Origin: Bacteroidota bacterium | GTDB taxonomy: Bacteria; Bacteroidota; Bacteroidia; Bacteroidales; NBLH01 | Reading direction: 5' to 3' | Length of the DNA stretch: 34,022 bases | Assembly: GCA_025361565.1 (NCBI GenBank) | Contig: JANYKN010000021.1 | Span: 1 to 34,022 of the forward strand | Shown here: piece after piece, positions 24,613 to 33,871 of the stretch | Numbering within the stretch: position 1 is the first letter of the stretch | Layout: every line of letters starts with the position of its first letter | The notes under the pieces: model-generated | Database searches by the model: none | Seen by the model: the letters and a program-made list of their open reading frames with translations, nothing else | What the model was told of the DNA's origin: nothing | Translations under genes and position numbers: made by a program

Positions 24613-25365
24613 CTATCGCCCCAACAAATCTACCAACTCGCTGATGTTTTCCTTTGCAACAAACGGACTTTCCTTAAAAGGGTTTTCATTTACTGACACC
24701 ATTCCTGTTCGCTTATTTAATCTTCGTATAAAGCTGACATTGACAATATAAGAGCGATGTGTTTTGAAAAACCCTCTTGGTGGCAGCAATCTTTCTATGG
24801 CACTTAAATTTTCAGCAACCATTTCTGTATCGCCTTGCTTTAAATAAATTTCGGTATAATTTCTGTCGGCTTTGCACCAAAGTATATCTTCGGGCATTAT
24901 CCACACATAACCATCTTCGCCTTTAAAATGGATTTTGTTTTTTACACTATTGAATTCATCTACCCTTTTGCTGAAATTATTGTTGAATTTATAATCGGAA
25001 TATTTTGCTATTACTTCTTTAAGTTTTCTATTATCAACAGGTTTTAAAAGAAAATTAAACGGGTAATATTCGAAGGATTTTGCTGCATATTTGTCGTGGG
25101 CAGTAACAAAAATAACGTCAAGGTTTATTTCAGGCAAATCTTTGAGTTCATCCAGTAGATCAAAACCACTTTTTTCTGGCAGGTTAATATCTAAAAAAAC
25201 AAGATGCGGCCTTTGTGCAAAAATAATTTTCCGGGCATCGTCAACGTTGCTGGCTTCGCCTATTATTTCAACATTTTCGATCATTTGCAATTGAAGTCTC
25301 AAGTTTTCCCTAACAGTTTCCATGTCGTCTACAATCAGGGCTTTAATTTTTTGGGGCTTTTGCAT
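24613..25365 (-). CDS. LytTR-type response regulator
   Basis: A 250-residue regulator. The receiver domain (about 7-125) has IVDDMETV with the acidic pair, phosphoacceptor Asp59 in VFLDINLP, the Thr of IFVTAHDKY and the Lys of LLKPVDN. The LytTR DNA-binding domain (about 145-245) has IHFKGEDGYVWIMPEDILWCKADRNY split across its first strands, then FFKTHRSYIVNVSFI. It is encoded 170 nt after the large propeller kinase on the same strand, the standard cognate pairing in Bacteroidota. The two blocks of 21-bp-phased repeats nearby are candidate targets. Confidence 0.93.
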   Translation of the reverse strand: MQKPQKIKALIVDDMETVRENLRLQLQMIENVEIIGEASNVDDARKIIFAQRPHLVFLDINLPEKSGFDLLDELKDLPEINLDVIFVTAHDKYAAKSFEYYPFNFLLKPVDNRKLKEVIAKYSDYKFNNNFSKRVDEFNSVKNKIHFKGEDGYVWIMPEDILWCKADRNYTEIYLKQGDTEMVAENLSAIERLLPPRGFFKTHRSYIVNVSFIRRLNKRTGMVSVNENPFKESPFVAKENISELVDLLGR

Positions 25366-25383
25366 AGGAAATATATTTTTGGT

Positions 25384-25432
25384 TTCGAGTTACGGGTTGC
25401 GGGTTATGAGTTATGAGTTTCGGTTTTCGGAT
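25384..25432. repeat. Short degenerate tandem repeat, GGTTATGAGTT type
   Basis: A run of 7-10-nt units of the form GAGTTACGG / GTTGCGG / GTTATGA / GTTATGA / GTTTCGG between the propeller kinase and its regulator. It is low-complexity and noncoding. Its function is unknown. Confidence 0.5.
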
Positions 25433-25535
25433 TATTCCCATCTTGTTTCGACATATTGAATGAATTTATTAAGTTTTTTATTCTGCGAAATACTTTATAA
25501 ACACGATCCCCTTTGATAAACTTCGAAATATCACA

Positions 25536-28415
25536 CTAATAAACATACTTAAATTCATTCGGAATAACTATCTCTATTATAGTTCCGCAGCTTGACGGAT
25601 TAGCATCAGATTTATCTTTTATTTCGAACTCTAATTTATATTTATTCCACGAGTTATACAAATTAAACGTCTCAGAAATAGTTTTCATTCCTGTGCCTTT
25701 TCGTCCATTGTTTTTTTTCAACGATTTATTGTAGCCAATACCATTGTCTTCGATAACAACGCGGGTATAAATACTGTCTTGTGAAACTTTTATTTTTATT
25801 TCGCCCTGCCCTGTTATGTTTTCAATGCCATGCTTTATTGCATTTTCGACAAAATTCTGTAAACTTAGTTTAACGAGAATAATCGATGTGTCCACCGAAG
25901 GATCCAAATCGATAGAATAATCGAACCTTTCACCATGATTAATGCGGTTCAGTTCGCAATATTCTCTCACAAAATCAAGCTCTTCTTCAAGTGTTCGGGT
26001 AAGTTCGTTGTTATTCCAGTGAACACGCAGCAATTGCGAAAATCTGACAATAATTTCGTAAATTCCAACTTGTTTTAACCGCAATGCAAATGTTCCTGTA
26101 GTGGTAAGCGTATTGAAAATAAAATGTGGGTCCAGCTGTGCAAGTTGGGCTTGCATCATCAATTTATGTTGCTGATACTGTTTTTGCTGCTTTTCCACTT
26201 TGTTTCTAAATATCCTTCTGGTAACAATATAAATAACTGCACCTAAAACTGAAATTAAAACCAGATAAAACCAGATTGTTTGCCAAAATGCAGGTTCAAT
26301 GGTAAAGCTGTAGTATGTTTTTAAAATATTTTCGGATTCCTCGCCATTTGCTGCTTTTACATGAAAAGTATATGTTCCGGGAGGCAAATTGGCATAAATC
26401 GCTTCTTTTGAGTTTCCATAAGGCGACCAGGTTTTTTCGTAACCTTCTAAGTAATAAGAATAAGTAACCGGGTTTGAAAAATAAGCTCCTGAAAACTGAA
26501 ATCTAATTTTATTTTCATTATGAGATAATTCGTGCGTTGAAGTGTCACGACTAAGCCAAAATGCATCATTCATAATCGACATGCTTGAAATACAGGGTTC
26601 AACTGAAACGTTTTTGAAACTCAGATATCTTGGATCTATCTGTATCAGCCTGTCATTAACTGGAATCCAAACCATTCCGTTTTTATCTTCGCAAAATCCG
26701 TTTTGTGCACACTCATATCCAGAAAAACCATTGTTTGCATTATAAAATTTGATAACAGTTTTATTCTTATTGTAGAAAGCCTTCAAATCCAATGCAGCTA
26801 AGCCAGAAATGGTTCCAATTAACAAAATAGAATCACCCACTTCATGCAATGCAGTTATTACTTTTAAATCAAGAGCAGGGTGTTCGATCTTTTTGAATGT
26901 TTTATTGTTGTATAAATACAAACCATCCTCACCTCCAAACCATAAATTGTGATGCTTATCATGAACAATTGCATAAGCCCCATAATTATACAATTTTGTC
27001 GATATTTTTGTCAATACATTATCCTTCAATTCATAAGTGTATTTTCGACTTGTAAACCAAAATTTACCTGATACATCTTTTTCTATGGCAAGAATTACTC
27101 TAACTCCGTCATCTGGTTTATTATGGAAAACAATTTTGCCTTTGTTGTTTTCTATCAAAATTCCATCCTGATGACCGTAAATCGTATTTTGAGTAACTGT
27201 GTCATAATACAAACTAAAAACATTGGCAATTCCTTCTAAATCTTTTATGATAAAATGGTCATCTTTTTTCTTGATCACTCCTTTAATACTACTCCCCCAA
27301 ATGATTGTTCCATCAGGCATTCTTAATTTTGACATGATAAAACCCAAACTATTAGGTGATATTCGAGATGAAATATTTTTAAAGTATTTACCATCAAATT
27401 GATACATCTTACCATCGGTTGATCCAATCCAACTGATGTTGTTATCAGTTATAATCTGTGGGTTTATAGCCTTAATGCCATAATCAGTAAAAACAATATG
27501 ATGGAAAGCCCTTTCTGCAAGCTTATACAATCCGTTTTCAGTACCAAACCATGTATTATTTTCTTTATCCTGCAAAACATTTCCGGCATCAGCTAAATAA
27601 AATATTTCTTTCAATTTACCTGAAAAATCAAATTCCTTTAAACAATCAATATTTTTCAACGCCCTTAAATATAACCCATTTGAACTTATTTTAAATAAAA
27701 GAATTTCATTGGTTTCAATTATTTTCGACAACTTACCCAAATAATATTTATAAATCCCATTGCCAGAGTTAATGTAAAGCGTATCTCCCATAGATTGCAG
27801 TCGACCATAAAGGATTTCAAAGTGTTTGCTTATGAAATTATAATGTTGATCAAAATATCCTAATTCGGTTTTATTTTCAATGTTCTGTTTTAGTACCCAA
27901 ATAGTATCATTTGCATAGGAAATCGATCCGAAATTCCAATCTTTTTTACACAGAACCCGGTATTTACCTCCAAGAAAAGATAACAATGTGAATTTCTTAG
28001 CGATGCCTTTACATTTAAATGTAATTAGCAAGGAATCATTCATCCTCACAATAGACTGATAATTTTCATACTTGTCTGATATTGGATAAGCCATAAGGTT
28101 ATCTCCTTCCACTGATGTGATACCTCCAAAATTGCTGCACAATAAAATTTCACCATTTTTCATTTCAAATATAAAACTGATATCTCCTGGCAGTATGCCA
28201 TTTTTCAGACTATAAATTTGAAAATTTTCTCCATCGTATTTTACTGCACCGAATTTAGTCCCAATCCAGATATTTCCTTTACTATCCTGAAAAAGACTTG
28301 TAATTTGGTTCTGGGGAAGATCACTGTTTTCGGTGTTGTATATGGTGTAGCGGTATGATTGTGCAATAATATGATTAGAACAAAGAAGTAAAAAAACAAT
28401 TATTGCGTTTTTCAT
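25536..28415 (-). CDS. Two-component propeller sensor histidine kinase (LytS-type kinase core)
   Basis: A 959-residue membrane kinase. The signal peptide is 1-18. A periplasmic two-blade-domain beta-propeller of Reg_prop repeats follows (for example LFQDSKGNIWIGTKFG and AIVHDKHHNLWFGGEDGLY), then a Y_Y_Y domain (about 625-700: YSYYLEGYEKTWSPYG). One transmembrane helix spans about 713-733. The cytosolic part has a coiled linker, the His_kinase motif QLDPHFIFNTL with His764, and an ATPase domain (NFVENAIKHG, then EDNGIGYN and GTGMKTI). Homologues sense sugars or polymers in polysaccharide loci, but no such genes are present here, so the signal is unknown. It is the partner of the LytTR regulator behind it. 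Confidence 0.93.
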   Translation of the reverse strand: MKNAIIVFLLLCSNHIIAQSYRYTIYNTENSDLPQNQITSLFQDSKGNIWIGTKFGAVKYDGENFQIYSLKNGILPGDISFIFEMKNGEILLCSNFGGITSVEGDNLMAYPISDKYENYQSIVRMNDSLLITFKCKGIAKKFTLLSFLGGKYRVLCKKDWNFGSISYANDTIWVLKQNIENKTELGYFDQHYNFISKHFEILYGRLQSMGDTLYINSGNGIYKYYLGKLSKIIETNEILLFKISSNGLYLRALKNIDCLKEFDFSGKLKEIFYLADAGNVLQDKENNTWFGTENGLYKLAERAFHHIVFTDYGIKAINPQIITDNNISWIGSTDGKMYQFDGKYFKNISSRISPNSLGFIMSKLRMPDGTIIWGSSIKGVIKKKDDHFIIKDLEGIANVFSLYYDTVTQNTIYGHQDGILIENNKGKIVFHNKPDDGVRVILAIEKDVSGKFWFTSRKYTYELKDNVLTKISTKLYNYGAYAIVHDKHHNLWFGGEDGLYLYNNKTFKKIEHPALDLKVITALHEVGDSILLIGTISGLAALDLKAFYNKNKTVIKFYNANNGFSGYECAQNGFCEDKNGMVWIPVNDRLIQIDPRYLSFKNVSVEPCISSMSIMNDAFWLSRDTSTHELSHNENKIRFQFSGAYFSNPVTYSYYLEGYEKTWSPYGNSKEAIYANLPPGTYTFHVKAANGEESENILKTYYSFTIEPAFWQTIWFYLVLISVLGAVIYIVTRRIFRNKVEKQQKQYQQHKLMMQAQLAQLDPHFIFNTLTTTGTFALRLKQVGIYEIIVRFSQLLRVHWNNNELTRTLEEELDFVREYCELNRINHGERFDYSIDLDPSVDTSIILVKLSLQNFVENAIKHGIENITGQGEIKIKVSQDSIYTRVVIEDNGIGYNKSLKKNNGRKGTGMKTISETFNLYNSWNKYKLEFEIKDKSDANPSSCGTIIEIVIPNEFKYVY

Positions 28416-28550
28416 AAGTAGATTAGAGTTTCTATATTTTATACGTAAGTGTATGGATAAAGTTTCATATACGGAAAAATTTATATTTGCGAGGAATTTA
28501 ACTTTATCAAAGCCAGAAGGTTGATGGAGAAATTAAATTTCAAGCAACTA

Positions 28551-28662
28551 CCGTCACTGCTTCGCTGCGCTCGCAGTGCCAATCAACAACCCGTAGAGCA
28601 TGTTTTACTAATTGGATGTATAGCGAATGTTGCGAGATCAGTTCGCTCCGCTCGCAATGACG
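28551..28662. repeat. Pair of REP-like inverted repeats
   Basis: Two related GC-rich units in an AT-rich gap: 28551-28580, with CACTGC/GCAGTG arms, and 28631-28662, with TGCGAG/CTCGCA arms. On the minus strand both follow the pattern (T)GCGAGCG-x-AGCGAA that is widespread as dispersed repeats in bacterial genomes. The remaining bases of this 310-nt gap show nothing else firm. Confidence 0.6.
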
Positions 28663-28724
28663 TTGTGTTTGAATCATGTGCTTATTTAATGGATTAACTT
28701 GCAAAAATTAATAGTTGACAAGGC

Positions 28725-28967
28725 TCAGATTTTGAATTTTTCATTTAGTATTTTAAAGGCTTCTCTTTTTGTAAAACAGCTCAGCTTTTTTGCCTCGTTA
28801 TAGTGGTCGTTGCAAAACCAGTATGCATTTGACGGATTACCTGTAAATCCTTGCACTTCAAAACTTTTGTTGTACTTAATATCGTGTTCGTCTTCGGAAA
28901 AATAAATAAGCCCACCTTCATTCGGAAGTAAATCCTTTGCACATATGCAACATTCAGGAGGCATCAT
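28725..28967 (-). CDS. Small predicted zinc-binding protein
   Basis: An 80-residue protein that I cannot assign to a family. Two metal-knuckle-like pairs stand out: Cys6-x-x-Cys9 in ECCIC and Cys52-x-x-His55 in WFCNDHY, with extra Cys7 and Cys64. The second half is helical (NEAKKLSCFTKREAFKILNE). This spacing suggests a treble-clef or zinc-ribbon-like fold binding one zinc. An exact -7 box 42 nt upstream supports a real gene. An in-frame second ATG immediately follows the first. Confidence 0.65.
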   Translation of the reverse strand: MMPPECCICAKDLLPNEGGLIYFSEDEHDIKYNKSFEVQGFTGNPSNAYWFCNDHYNEAKKLSCFTKREAFKILNEKFKI

Positions 28968-29009
28968 AGTTGTAAGGAATTATTTTTTTGTCACTTATTA
29001 CATCTATAA

Positions 29010-29017
29010 CAAATATA
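29010..29017 (-). promoter_or_regulatory. Putative -7 element for the small zinc-binding protein
   Basis: The minus strand reads TATATTTG, an exact TAnnTTTG, 42 nt before the ATG. No TTG is seen at the -33 position. Confidence 0.4.
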
Positions 29018-29195
29018 GGCCATTTTTCGCACTAATAATAGAGAAATCATAGTTATTTTCCTATTTAACAAATTGGCATTTCATTAAAACATTGGGTTTT
29101 GGGTTGATGATTAGGAATACTTTTATTGAATTAAAATTTGGAACATGGATGTGTGGATACATCAAATAGCTGGAGGTTGTTGTTTGCTTATACCG

Positions 29196-29221
29196 CTTCG
29201 AGGGCTTTCAACTGCTCGAAG
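29196..29221 (-). repeat. Inverted repeat behind recN
   Basis: CTTCGAG (29196-29202) pairs with CTCGAAG (29215-29221) around a 12-nt loop, 22 nt after the recN stop. There is no U-tract on the recN strand, so its role as a terminator is only a guess. Confidence 0.35.
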
Positions 29222-29243
29222 GTTTATACTGATTTGAAAATTG

Positions 29244-30899
29244 TTATTTACTAAGCAAAACCTTGGCATTTTCCAGCGCTTGCTGACTTAAATTTTCACC
29301 ACTCAACATCTTAGCTATTTCAAGAAGTCTTTCCTCATCATTTAGCTTAATAATCCTGGTGGTTGTGTGGTTAGTTCCCTCTTCTTTATAAACTTTATAA
29401 TGTGTGTTTCCTTTGGCTGCAACCTGTGGTAAGTGGGTAATACTTATTACTTGCATAAATTCTGACATATGAAGCATAATGCTGCCCATTTTATAAGCAA
29501 TTTCGCCTGAAACGCCTGTGTCTATTTCATCAAAAATAATGCTTGGCAAAGCTGCTGATTTTGATATTAATGATTTAATACTCAACATTAACCGAGATAT
29601 TTCACCACCTGATGCCACCTTGCTGATATTTTGAATTTCTGAGTTTTTATTGGCCGAAAACAAAAAATTAATTTTGTCTTTACCATTTGCTGTAAAATCG
29701 GAGTGATAATCTGCTGTAATTTGAAATGCAGCATTCGGCATTCCCAATGCTTTTAAATGTTCAATTACATATTTTTCTATGTCCGAAAATGTTTTTTTTC
29801 TTTTCTTTGATAATTTTTCCGCTAAATCTTCCAGTTTTACCTTTTGTTTTTCAAATGCATCCTGTAAAGCCTTCAATCTTTCGTCGAAAGATTCTATATC
29901 GTTAATCCTGTCATAGAAATCTTTTCTAATTGCAATAAGTTCAGTCACTGTACTTACTTTGTGCTTTTTCTGAAGTGTGTAAATCAAATTCAACCGTTCA
30001 TTCACAAAACTTGATCTGTCTGGATCGAAATGAATGTGCGACGCCATCTTTTCTATTTCCAAAGCAATATCTTTAATTTCGATATAGGTACTTTCCAATC
30101 TTTCTGCAAATCCGGCCATATCAGCAAGATATGCAGTAGTTTGATTGGCAGCTTTGTACGATTCATTTAAGCCTGATATAACCGATTCCTCATTTTCAGA
30201 TAACAAATTGAAAATAATTCCCAAATTTCGTTGAATTTCTCCTGTGTGATTTAATGTTATTTGCTCGTTTTCAAGAACATCCTGCTCATTTTCAAGTAAT
30301 TTAGCTTTTTCTAGTTCATCAAACTGAAACTGAAAATATTCAAAATCATCTTTCGAGCGGCTTGCATCGGCAATCAGCGTTTCCAACTTCTTTTTTAAGT
30401 TAAAATATTCCTGATACTGAACCTTATATAAATCAAGGAAGTCCACATTTCCAGCAAAAGTATCGATGATATTTAATTGAAACCCTGAATCGTTTAAATT
30501 GAGGTTTTGATGTTGCGAATGAATATCGAGTAATTTAAAACCTAAATCGTTAAGTACATTCAGGTTAACTGGTGTATCATTAATAAAAGCCCTTGATTTT
30601 CCGGCAGGGTTAATTTCGCGCCTAAGAACTGCGGTTGGCTCAAAATCAATTTCATTTTGTTTGAAAAATTCTTCCAGTTGATAGGCTGCAATAGAAAAAC
30701 TGCCTTCAATCACACATTTCAGATCTTTGTTTTTAAGCACGCTGCCATCAGCACGCTGCCCAAGGATTAGAGACAAAGCTCCTAATAAAATAGATTTTCC
30801 GGCACCGGTTTCTCCGGTAATAATTGATAATCCTTTATTAAATTCGATTTCTAACGAATCAATTAACGCGTAATTCTTTACAGATAAATAATTTAACAC
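29244..30899 (-). CDS. recN: DNA repair protein RecN
   Basis: An SMC-like ATPase of recombinational double-strand-break repair, 551 residues. The N-terminal head starts MLNYLSVKNYALID and has Walker A GETGAGKS (Lys35). A long coiled-coil region (about 155-375) follows. The C-terminal head contains the signature VASGGEISRLMLSIK, Walker B SIIFDEIDTGVSGE, and the late ITHLPQVAA motif. All are intact and the length is normal. It sits behind the porD-like and coaBC genes, an arrangement I know from other Bacteroidota. The 151-nt gap to porD may contain its own promoter. Confidence 0.96.
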   Translation of the reverse strand: MLNYLSVKNYALIDSLEIEFNKGLSIITGETGAGKSILLGALSLILGQRADGSVLKNKDLKCVIEGSFSIAAYQLEEFFKQNEIDFEPTAVLRREINPAGKSRAFINDTPVNLNVLNDLGFKLLDIHSQHQNLNLNDSGFQLNIIDTFAGNVDFLDLYKVQYQEYFNLKKKLETLIADASRSKDDFEYFQFQFDELEKAKLLENEQDVLENEQITLNHTGEIQRNLGIIFNLLSENEESVISGLNESYKAANQTTAYLADMAGFAERLESTYIEIKDIALEIEKMASHIHFDPDRSSFVNERLNLIYTLQKKHKVSTVTELIAIRKDFYDRINDIESFDERLKALQDAFEKQKVKLEDLAEKLSKKRKKTFSDIEKYVIEHLKALGMPNAAFQITADYHSDFTANGKDKINFLFSANKNSEIQNISKVASGGEISRLMLSIKSLISKSAALPSIIFDEIDTGVSGEIAYKMGSIMLHMSEFMQVISITHLPQVAAKGNTHYKVYKEEGTNHTTTRIIKLNDEERLLEIAKMLSGENLSQQALENAKVLLSK

Positions 30900-31050
30900 T
30901 AGTTCTAATTTTGAAAACTTAATGAATTAAATTGTAAAAATAATAAATCTGGATTACTATTCGATTTATTTTATTGAGATTAATGAATAAATTTCAAAAA
31001 TCAAACTCTAATTCACAAAAGCTTTCTTATTAAAAAAAGTCGAATTCAAT

Positions 31051-31968
31051 CTATTCTCCCCCAGAACTAATCAACTTTTCGTATTGAGTCAAATGGGCGG
31101 GATCTATCTCTTTCAATATCGTATGTACTTTTGTTTTTTCGGCAGCAAAAGATCCTGAAAAAATATTGATCAGCTCATTGAATTTTGCATCAAAAAACAG
31201 TTTGACAATGAACAAGTTTGGATTTAATCTGTATACTTTTTGAATATACTTTAAACTTTCAGCAATTTCATTTCTACCTGCCTCTGTCCTTTCAGACATT
31301 ATATCCAATCCCAAACGGTGATATCGATAGCTTGCCCTGCGGGCGGGACTATATTTGCTATTTAACAGGTTCTCGGCGAAGAAATAACGATTATCCAACT
31401 TTCGAGCCTCAAAAGCACGCCAGCCCTTATCATTGGATGATTGGGCATTAGTCACGATTTTTTGTGCTTTTTGAAAATATGGAGTTCCCCCTTCCATAGA
31501 AAAACTATCATAATCCATCCCGATAATTATGTAAGCATAAAATGCAAGTACAGAAGTCAGGTTTGAAATGTGCCTACTTTCGCTGAAATCAAGATTTTGA
31601 TTTTCGAGGTACTCGAATTCAAAAAGATTATCATCTTCCTTATAATTCAAAATTGGTGTTTGTAATGAAGTACCAAAAACCGGACGGTTTGATATAACCT
31701 GAATAGTTGAAGTAAAACGGCTCCCAACATATCCTGTAATATTAATAAGTATTGAGCATTCAATTCGCTCATTAGGTTCAAATTTCTGATTAGTCCACGA
31801 CCGTGTATTCATGAACTCAAAAATAGCTCTCTGCATATTTTGATAAATCTGTATTGAAGTTCCAGCTGTTTGCGGTGGATTTATCTGAACATTGCAATTT
31901 AGTTCTTGCGCATTGATATTGAAACCAATGCAAATCAATAATATAATGACATGCAGTTTTATCTTCAT
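31051..31968 (-). CDS. porD: DUF4835 / type IX secretion PorD-like protein
   Basis: A 305-residue exported protein from the ATG chosen, which begins MKIKLHVIILLICIGFNINAQ split as a signal peptide; the frame runs 15 nt further to a TTG. The mature protein opens ELNCNVQIN and continues with QNMQRAIFEFMNTRSWTN, the characteristic DUF4835 start, and later has AYIIIGMDYDSFS and a helical C-terminal half. DUF4835 proteins are annotated as PorD, a component associated with the type IX secretion system. No other secretion genes are in the window. It begins 18 nt after coaBC, so the two are probably cotranscribed. Confidence 0.88.
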   Translation of the reverse strand: MKIKLHVIILLICIGFNINAQELNCNVQINPPQTAGTSIQIYQNMQRAIFEFMNTRSWTNQKFEPNERIECSILINITGYVGSRFTSTIQVISNRPVFGTSLQTPILNYKEDDNLFEFEYLENQNLDFSESRHISNLTSVLAFYAYIIIGMDYDSFSMEGGTPYFQKAQKIVTNAQSSNDKGWRAFEARKLDNRYFFAENLLNSKYSPARRASYRYHRLGLDIMSERTEAGRNEIAESLKYIQKVYRLNPNLFIVKLFFDAKFNELINIFSGSFAAEKTKVHTILKEIDPAHLTQYEKLISSGGE

Positions 31969-31986
31969 TTTTTCATTTATCAATAA

Positions 31987-33189
31987 TTATTTGTCAATAT
32001 TAATCCTGTCCTTAAGCACTTGAATAATATCTAAAGCAATTTCTTTCTTAGTCTTTAACTCAAATTTGGTGATATTATTATTTGAATCAATAATCGTTAT
32101 TTTATTGGTATCGAAATTAAAGCCAGCACCTTCATCTCTTAATGAATTTAAAACAATTATATCAAGATTTTTTTTCTTTAATTTAGCAAAAGCATTTTCT
32201 AGTTCATTATCTGTTTCAAGTGCAAAACCGATCAAAATCTGTTTTTCATTCTTTAATTTGCCAAGATTCTGGGCAATATCCTGTGTAGGTTTTAATTCAA
32301 GATGAATATCACCTTTTTCGCGTTTTACCTTTTTATCAAATTGAACAGTTGGTGTATAATCCGCAACAGCTGCACTCATAATTGCTATTTCGCAATCATG
32401 AAAGTTATCTATACAGGCATTATACATTTCATCTGCTGTTTTCACTTTCACCAATTTAACGCCTTGAGGAGCGTCAATACTCACAGGACCGCTTATCAAG
32501 GTAACAGTCGCGCCATGGTTTTTAAAGGCTTCAGCAAGTGCATATCCCATTTTTCCTGAAGAATAATTGCCAATAAACCTTACTGGATCTATAGCTTCGT
32601 ATGTTGGCCCAGCGGTAATCATAACTCTTTTTCCTTCAAAATATTTGTTTGTTGCAAGAAAATTGTTGATGCATTTATAAATTTCCTCGGGTTCAGCCAT
32701 TCTGCCTTTTCCAATCAATCCACTTGCAAGTTCACCACTTGTAGCATCAATGCAATAATTTCCCCTTTCACTTAATATTTTGATATTATTTTGGGTAGCA
32801 GGATGATTATACATATCCAAATCCATTGTAGGAGCAAAAAACACAGGGCATTTTGCCGACAAATAGGCCGTCAACAGTAGATTGTCTGCAATTCCATGAG
32901 CCATTTTCGCCATTGTGTTTGCAGTTGCAGGAGCAATGAGCATTACATCAGCCCAAAGTCCAATATCTACATGACTGTTCCAATCTCCATTTTCAGGATT
33001 AAAAAAATCGACCAGAATTGGGTTCTTCGATAAAGTGGCTAAAGTCAATGGAGTTATAAATTCCTTAGCCATTGGAGTCATCACTACTTGCACATTTGCA
33101 CCTGAATTGACAAATAAACGGATAAGATTTGCAATTTTATAAGCTGCAATCCCAGCTGAAACTCCAATTAGTATATTTTTGCCTTTCAT
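31987..33189 (-). CDS. coaBC: Bifunctional phosphopantothenoylcysteine decarboxylase / phosphopantothenate-cysteine ligase
   Basis: Catalyses two steps of CoA synthesis: joining of cysteine to 4'-phosphopantothenate and FMN-dependent decarboxylation. The decarboxylase half (1-185) starts ILIGVSAGIAAYK and has catalytic His73 in NSHVDIGLWA, the PTMDLDMYNHPATQNN substrate clamp and a lid ending GKGRMAEP. The E. coli ACGD lid motif reads ASGL here, so the equivalent Cys appears as Ser156. The ligase half starts at VMITAGPTYEAIDPVRFI and includes AAVADYTP and VKREKGDIHLELKPTQDI. The length of 400 residues is standard. It leads the coaBC-porD-recN series. Confidence 0.95.
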   Translation of the reverse strand: MKGKNILIGVSAGIAAYKIANLIRLFVNSGANVQVVMTPMAKEFITPLTLATLSKNPILVDFFNPENGDWNSHVDIGLWADVMLIAPATANTMAKMAHGIADNLLLTAYLSAKCPVFFAPTMDLDMYNHPATQNNIKILSERGNYCIDATSGELASGLIGKGRMAEPEEIYKCINNFLATNKYFEGKRVMITAGPTYEAIDPVRFIGNYSSGKMGYALAEAFKNHGATVTLISGPVSIDAPQGVKLVKVKTADEMYNACIDNFHDCEIAIMSAAVADYTPTVQFDKKVKREKGDIHLELKPTQDIAQNLGKLKNEKQILIGFALETDNELENAFAKLKKKNLDIIVLNSLRDEGAGFNFDTNKITIIDSNNNITKFELKTKKEIALDIIQVLKDRINIDK

Positions 33190-33222
33190 CTTTTATACTT
33201 GAATATTAGATTATATTTGTTT

Positions 33223-33230
33223 CAAAAGTA
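33223..33230 (-). promoter_or_regulatory. Putative -7 element for coaBC
   Basis: The minus strand reads TACTTTTG, an exact TAnnTTTG, about 34 nt before the coaBC ATG. The -33 box is not clear. Confidence 0.4.
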
Positions 33231-33271
33231 GAATTTTTTCAGCAATAAGGATTATGGTTTTCGTTTATCAA

Positions 33272-33871
33272 TTAATTTACATTTCCTTCATCACTCAGAT
33301 AAACCATATCACCTTTATTAAATAGCCGTAATTGATCTTTTGAAGTATAAAAACTGTGTTTTGCACTTAAAATGGCCGATTGCAAGTTTCCAGATTCATA
33401 GAAAAAAACCTTTTGATGCTTTTCGCAGGTTACCGGTGCATTCCGTCCATTATAAAATGTTTGATTTGCCGACAGAAAAGCCGATTTTACTCTGCCCGAA
33501 TCGTAGAACTCTATTTTACTTGCCTGCAAACAAAAAACAGATGCATTTTTGCCGTTATAAAAGGTCTGGTCAGCAGAAAGTGTAGCTGCTGTTATATCTC
33601 CCAAATCATTGAAAACAACCAAATTATCATTAAGACAATAAACTGAGGCATTTTTGCCATTATAAAACTTCTGATCCGAATTCAATGTCCCTGAAATAAG
33701 TTTTCCTGCCGAATTAATAGAAACCTTTGTTCCATTCTTACAATTCACTGGCGAATTCCTTCCATTAAGAATTGCTTGATCTTCATTTAACAATGATTGT
33801 GCAAAGCTTTTTGAATGTATGTTACCAATCAACAACAAAGTTAGGCAAACAAACATATATTTTCGAAACAT
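33272..33871 (-). CDS. Secreted protein of tandem 35-residue repeats, unknown function
   Basis: A 199-residue exported protein. The signal peptide (1-25) ends SKSFAQ. The rest is four exact 35-residue repeats (30-64, 65-99, 100-134, 135-169) and a 30-residue divergent fifth. The consensus reads about DQTFYNGKNASVxCL, then xxKVxFYDSGxVxSAxLS, with one Cys at position 15 of each of the first four units. The pattern of F-x-x-G-x-L and alternating strands recalls MORN-like beta-hairpin repeats, but I cannot assign it to a family. The last unit lacks the Cys and may cap the array. No membrane anchor or sorting domain is evident. The upstream flank of 150 nt to the window edge holds no gene. Confidence 0.75.
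   Translation of the reverse strand: MFRKYMFVCLTLLLIGNIHSKSFAQSLLNEDQAILNGRNSPVNCKNGTKVSINSAGKLISGTLNSDQKFYNGKNASVYCLNDNLVVFNDLGDITAATLSADQTFYNGKNASVFCLQASKIEFYDSGRVKSAFLSANQTFYNGRNAPVTCEKHQKVFFYESGNLQSAILSAKHSFYTSKDQLRLFNKGDMVYLSDEGNVN

Noticed and set aside
28482-28489. An exact TATATTTG box on the plus strand.
   Set aside because: No TTG box lies upstream and no plus-strand gene follows, so a functional promoter is not supported.
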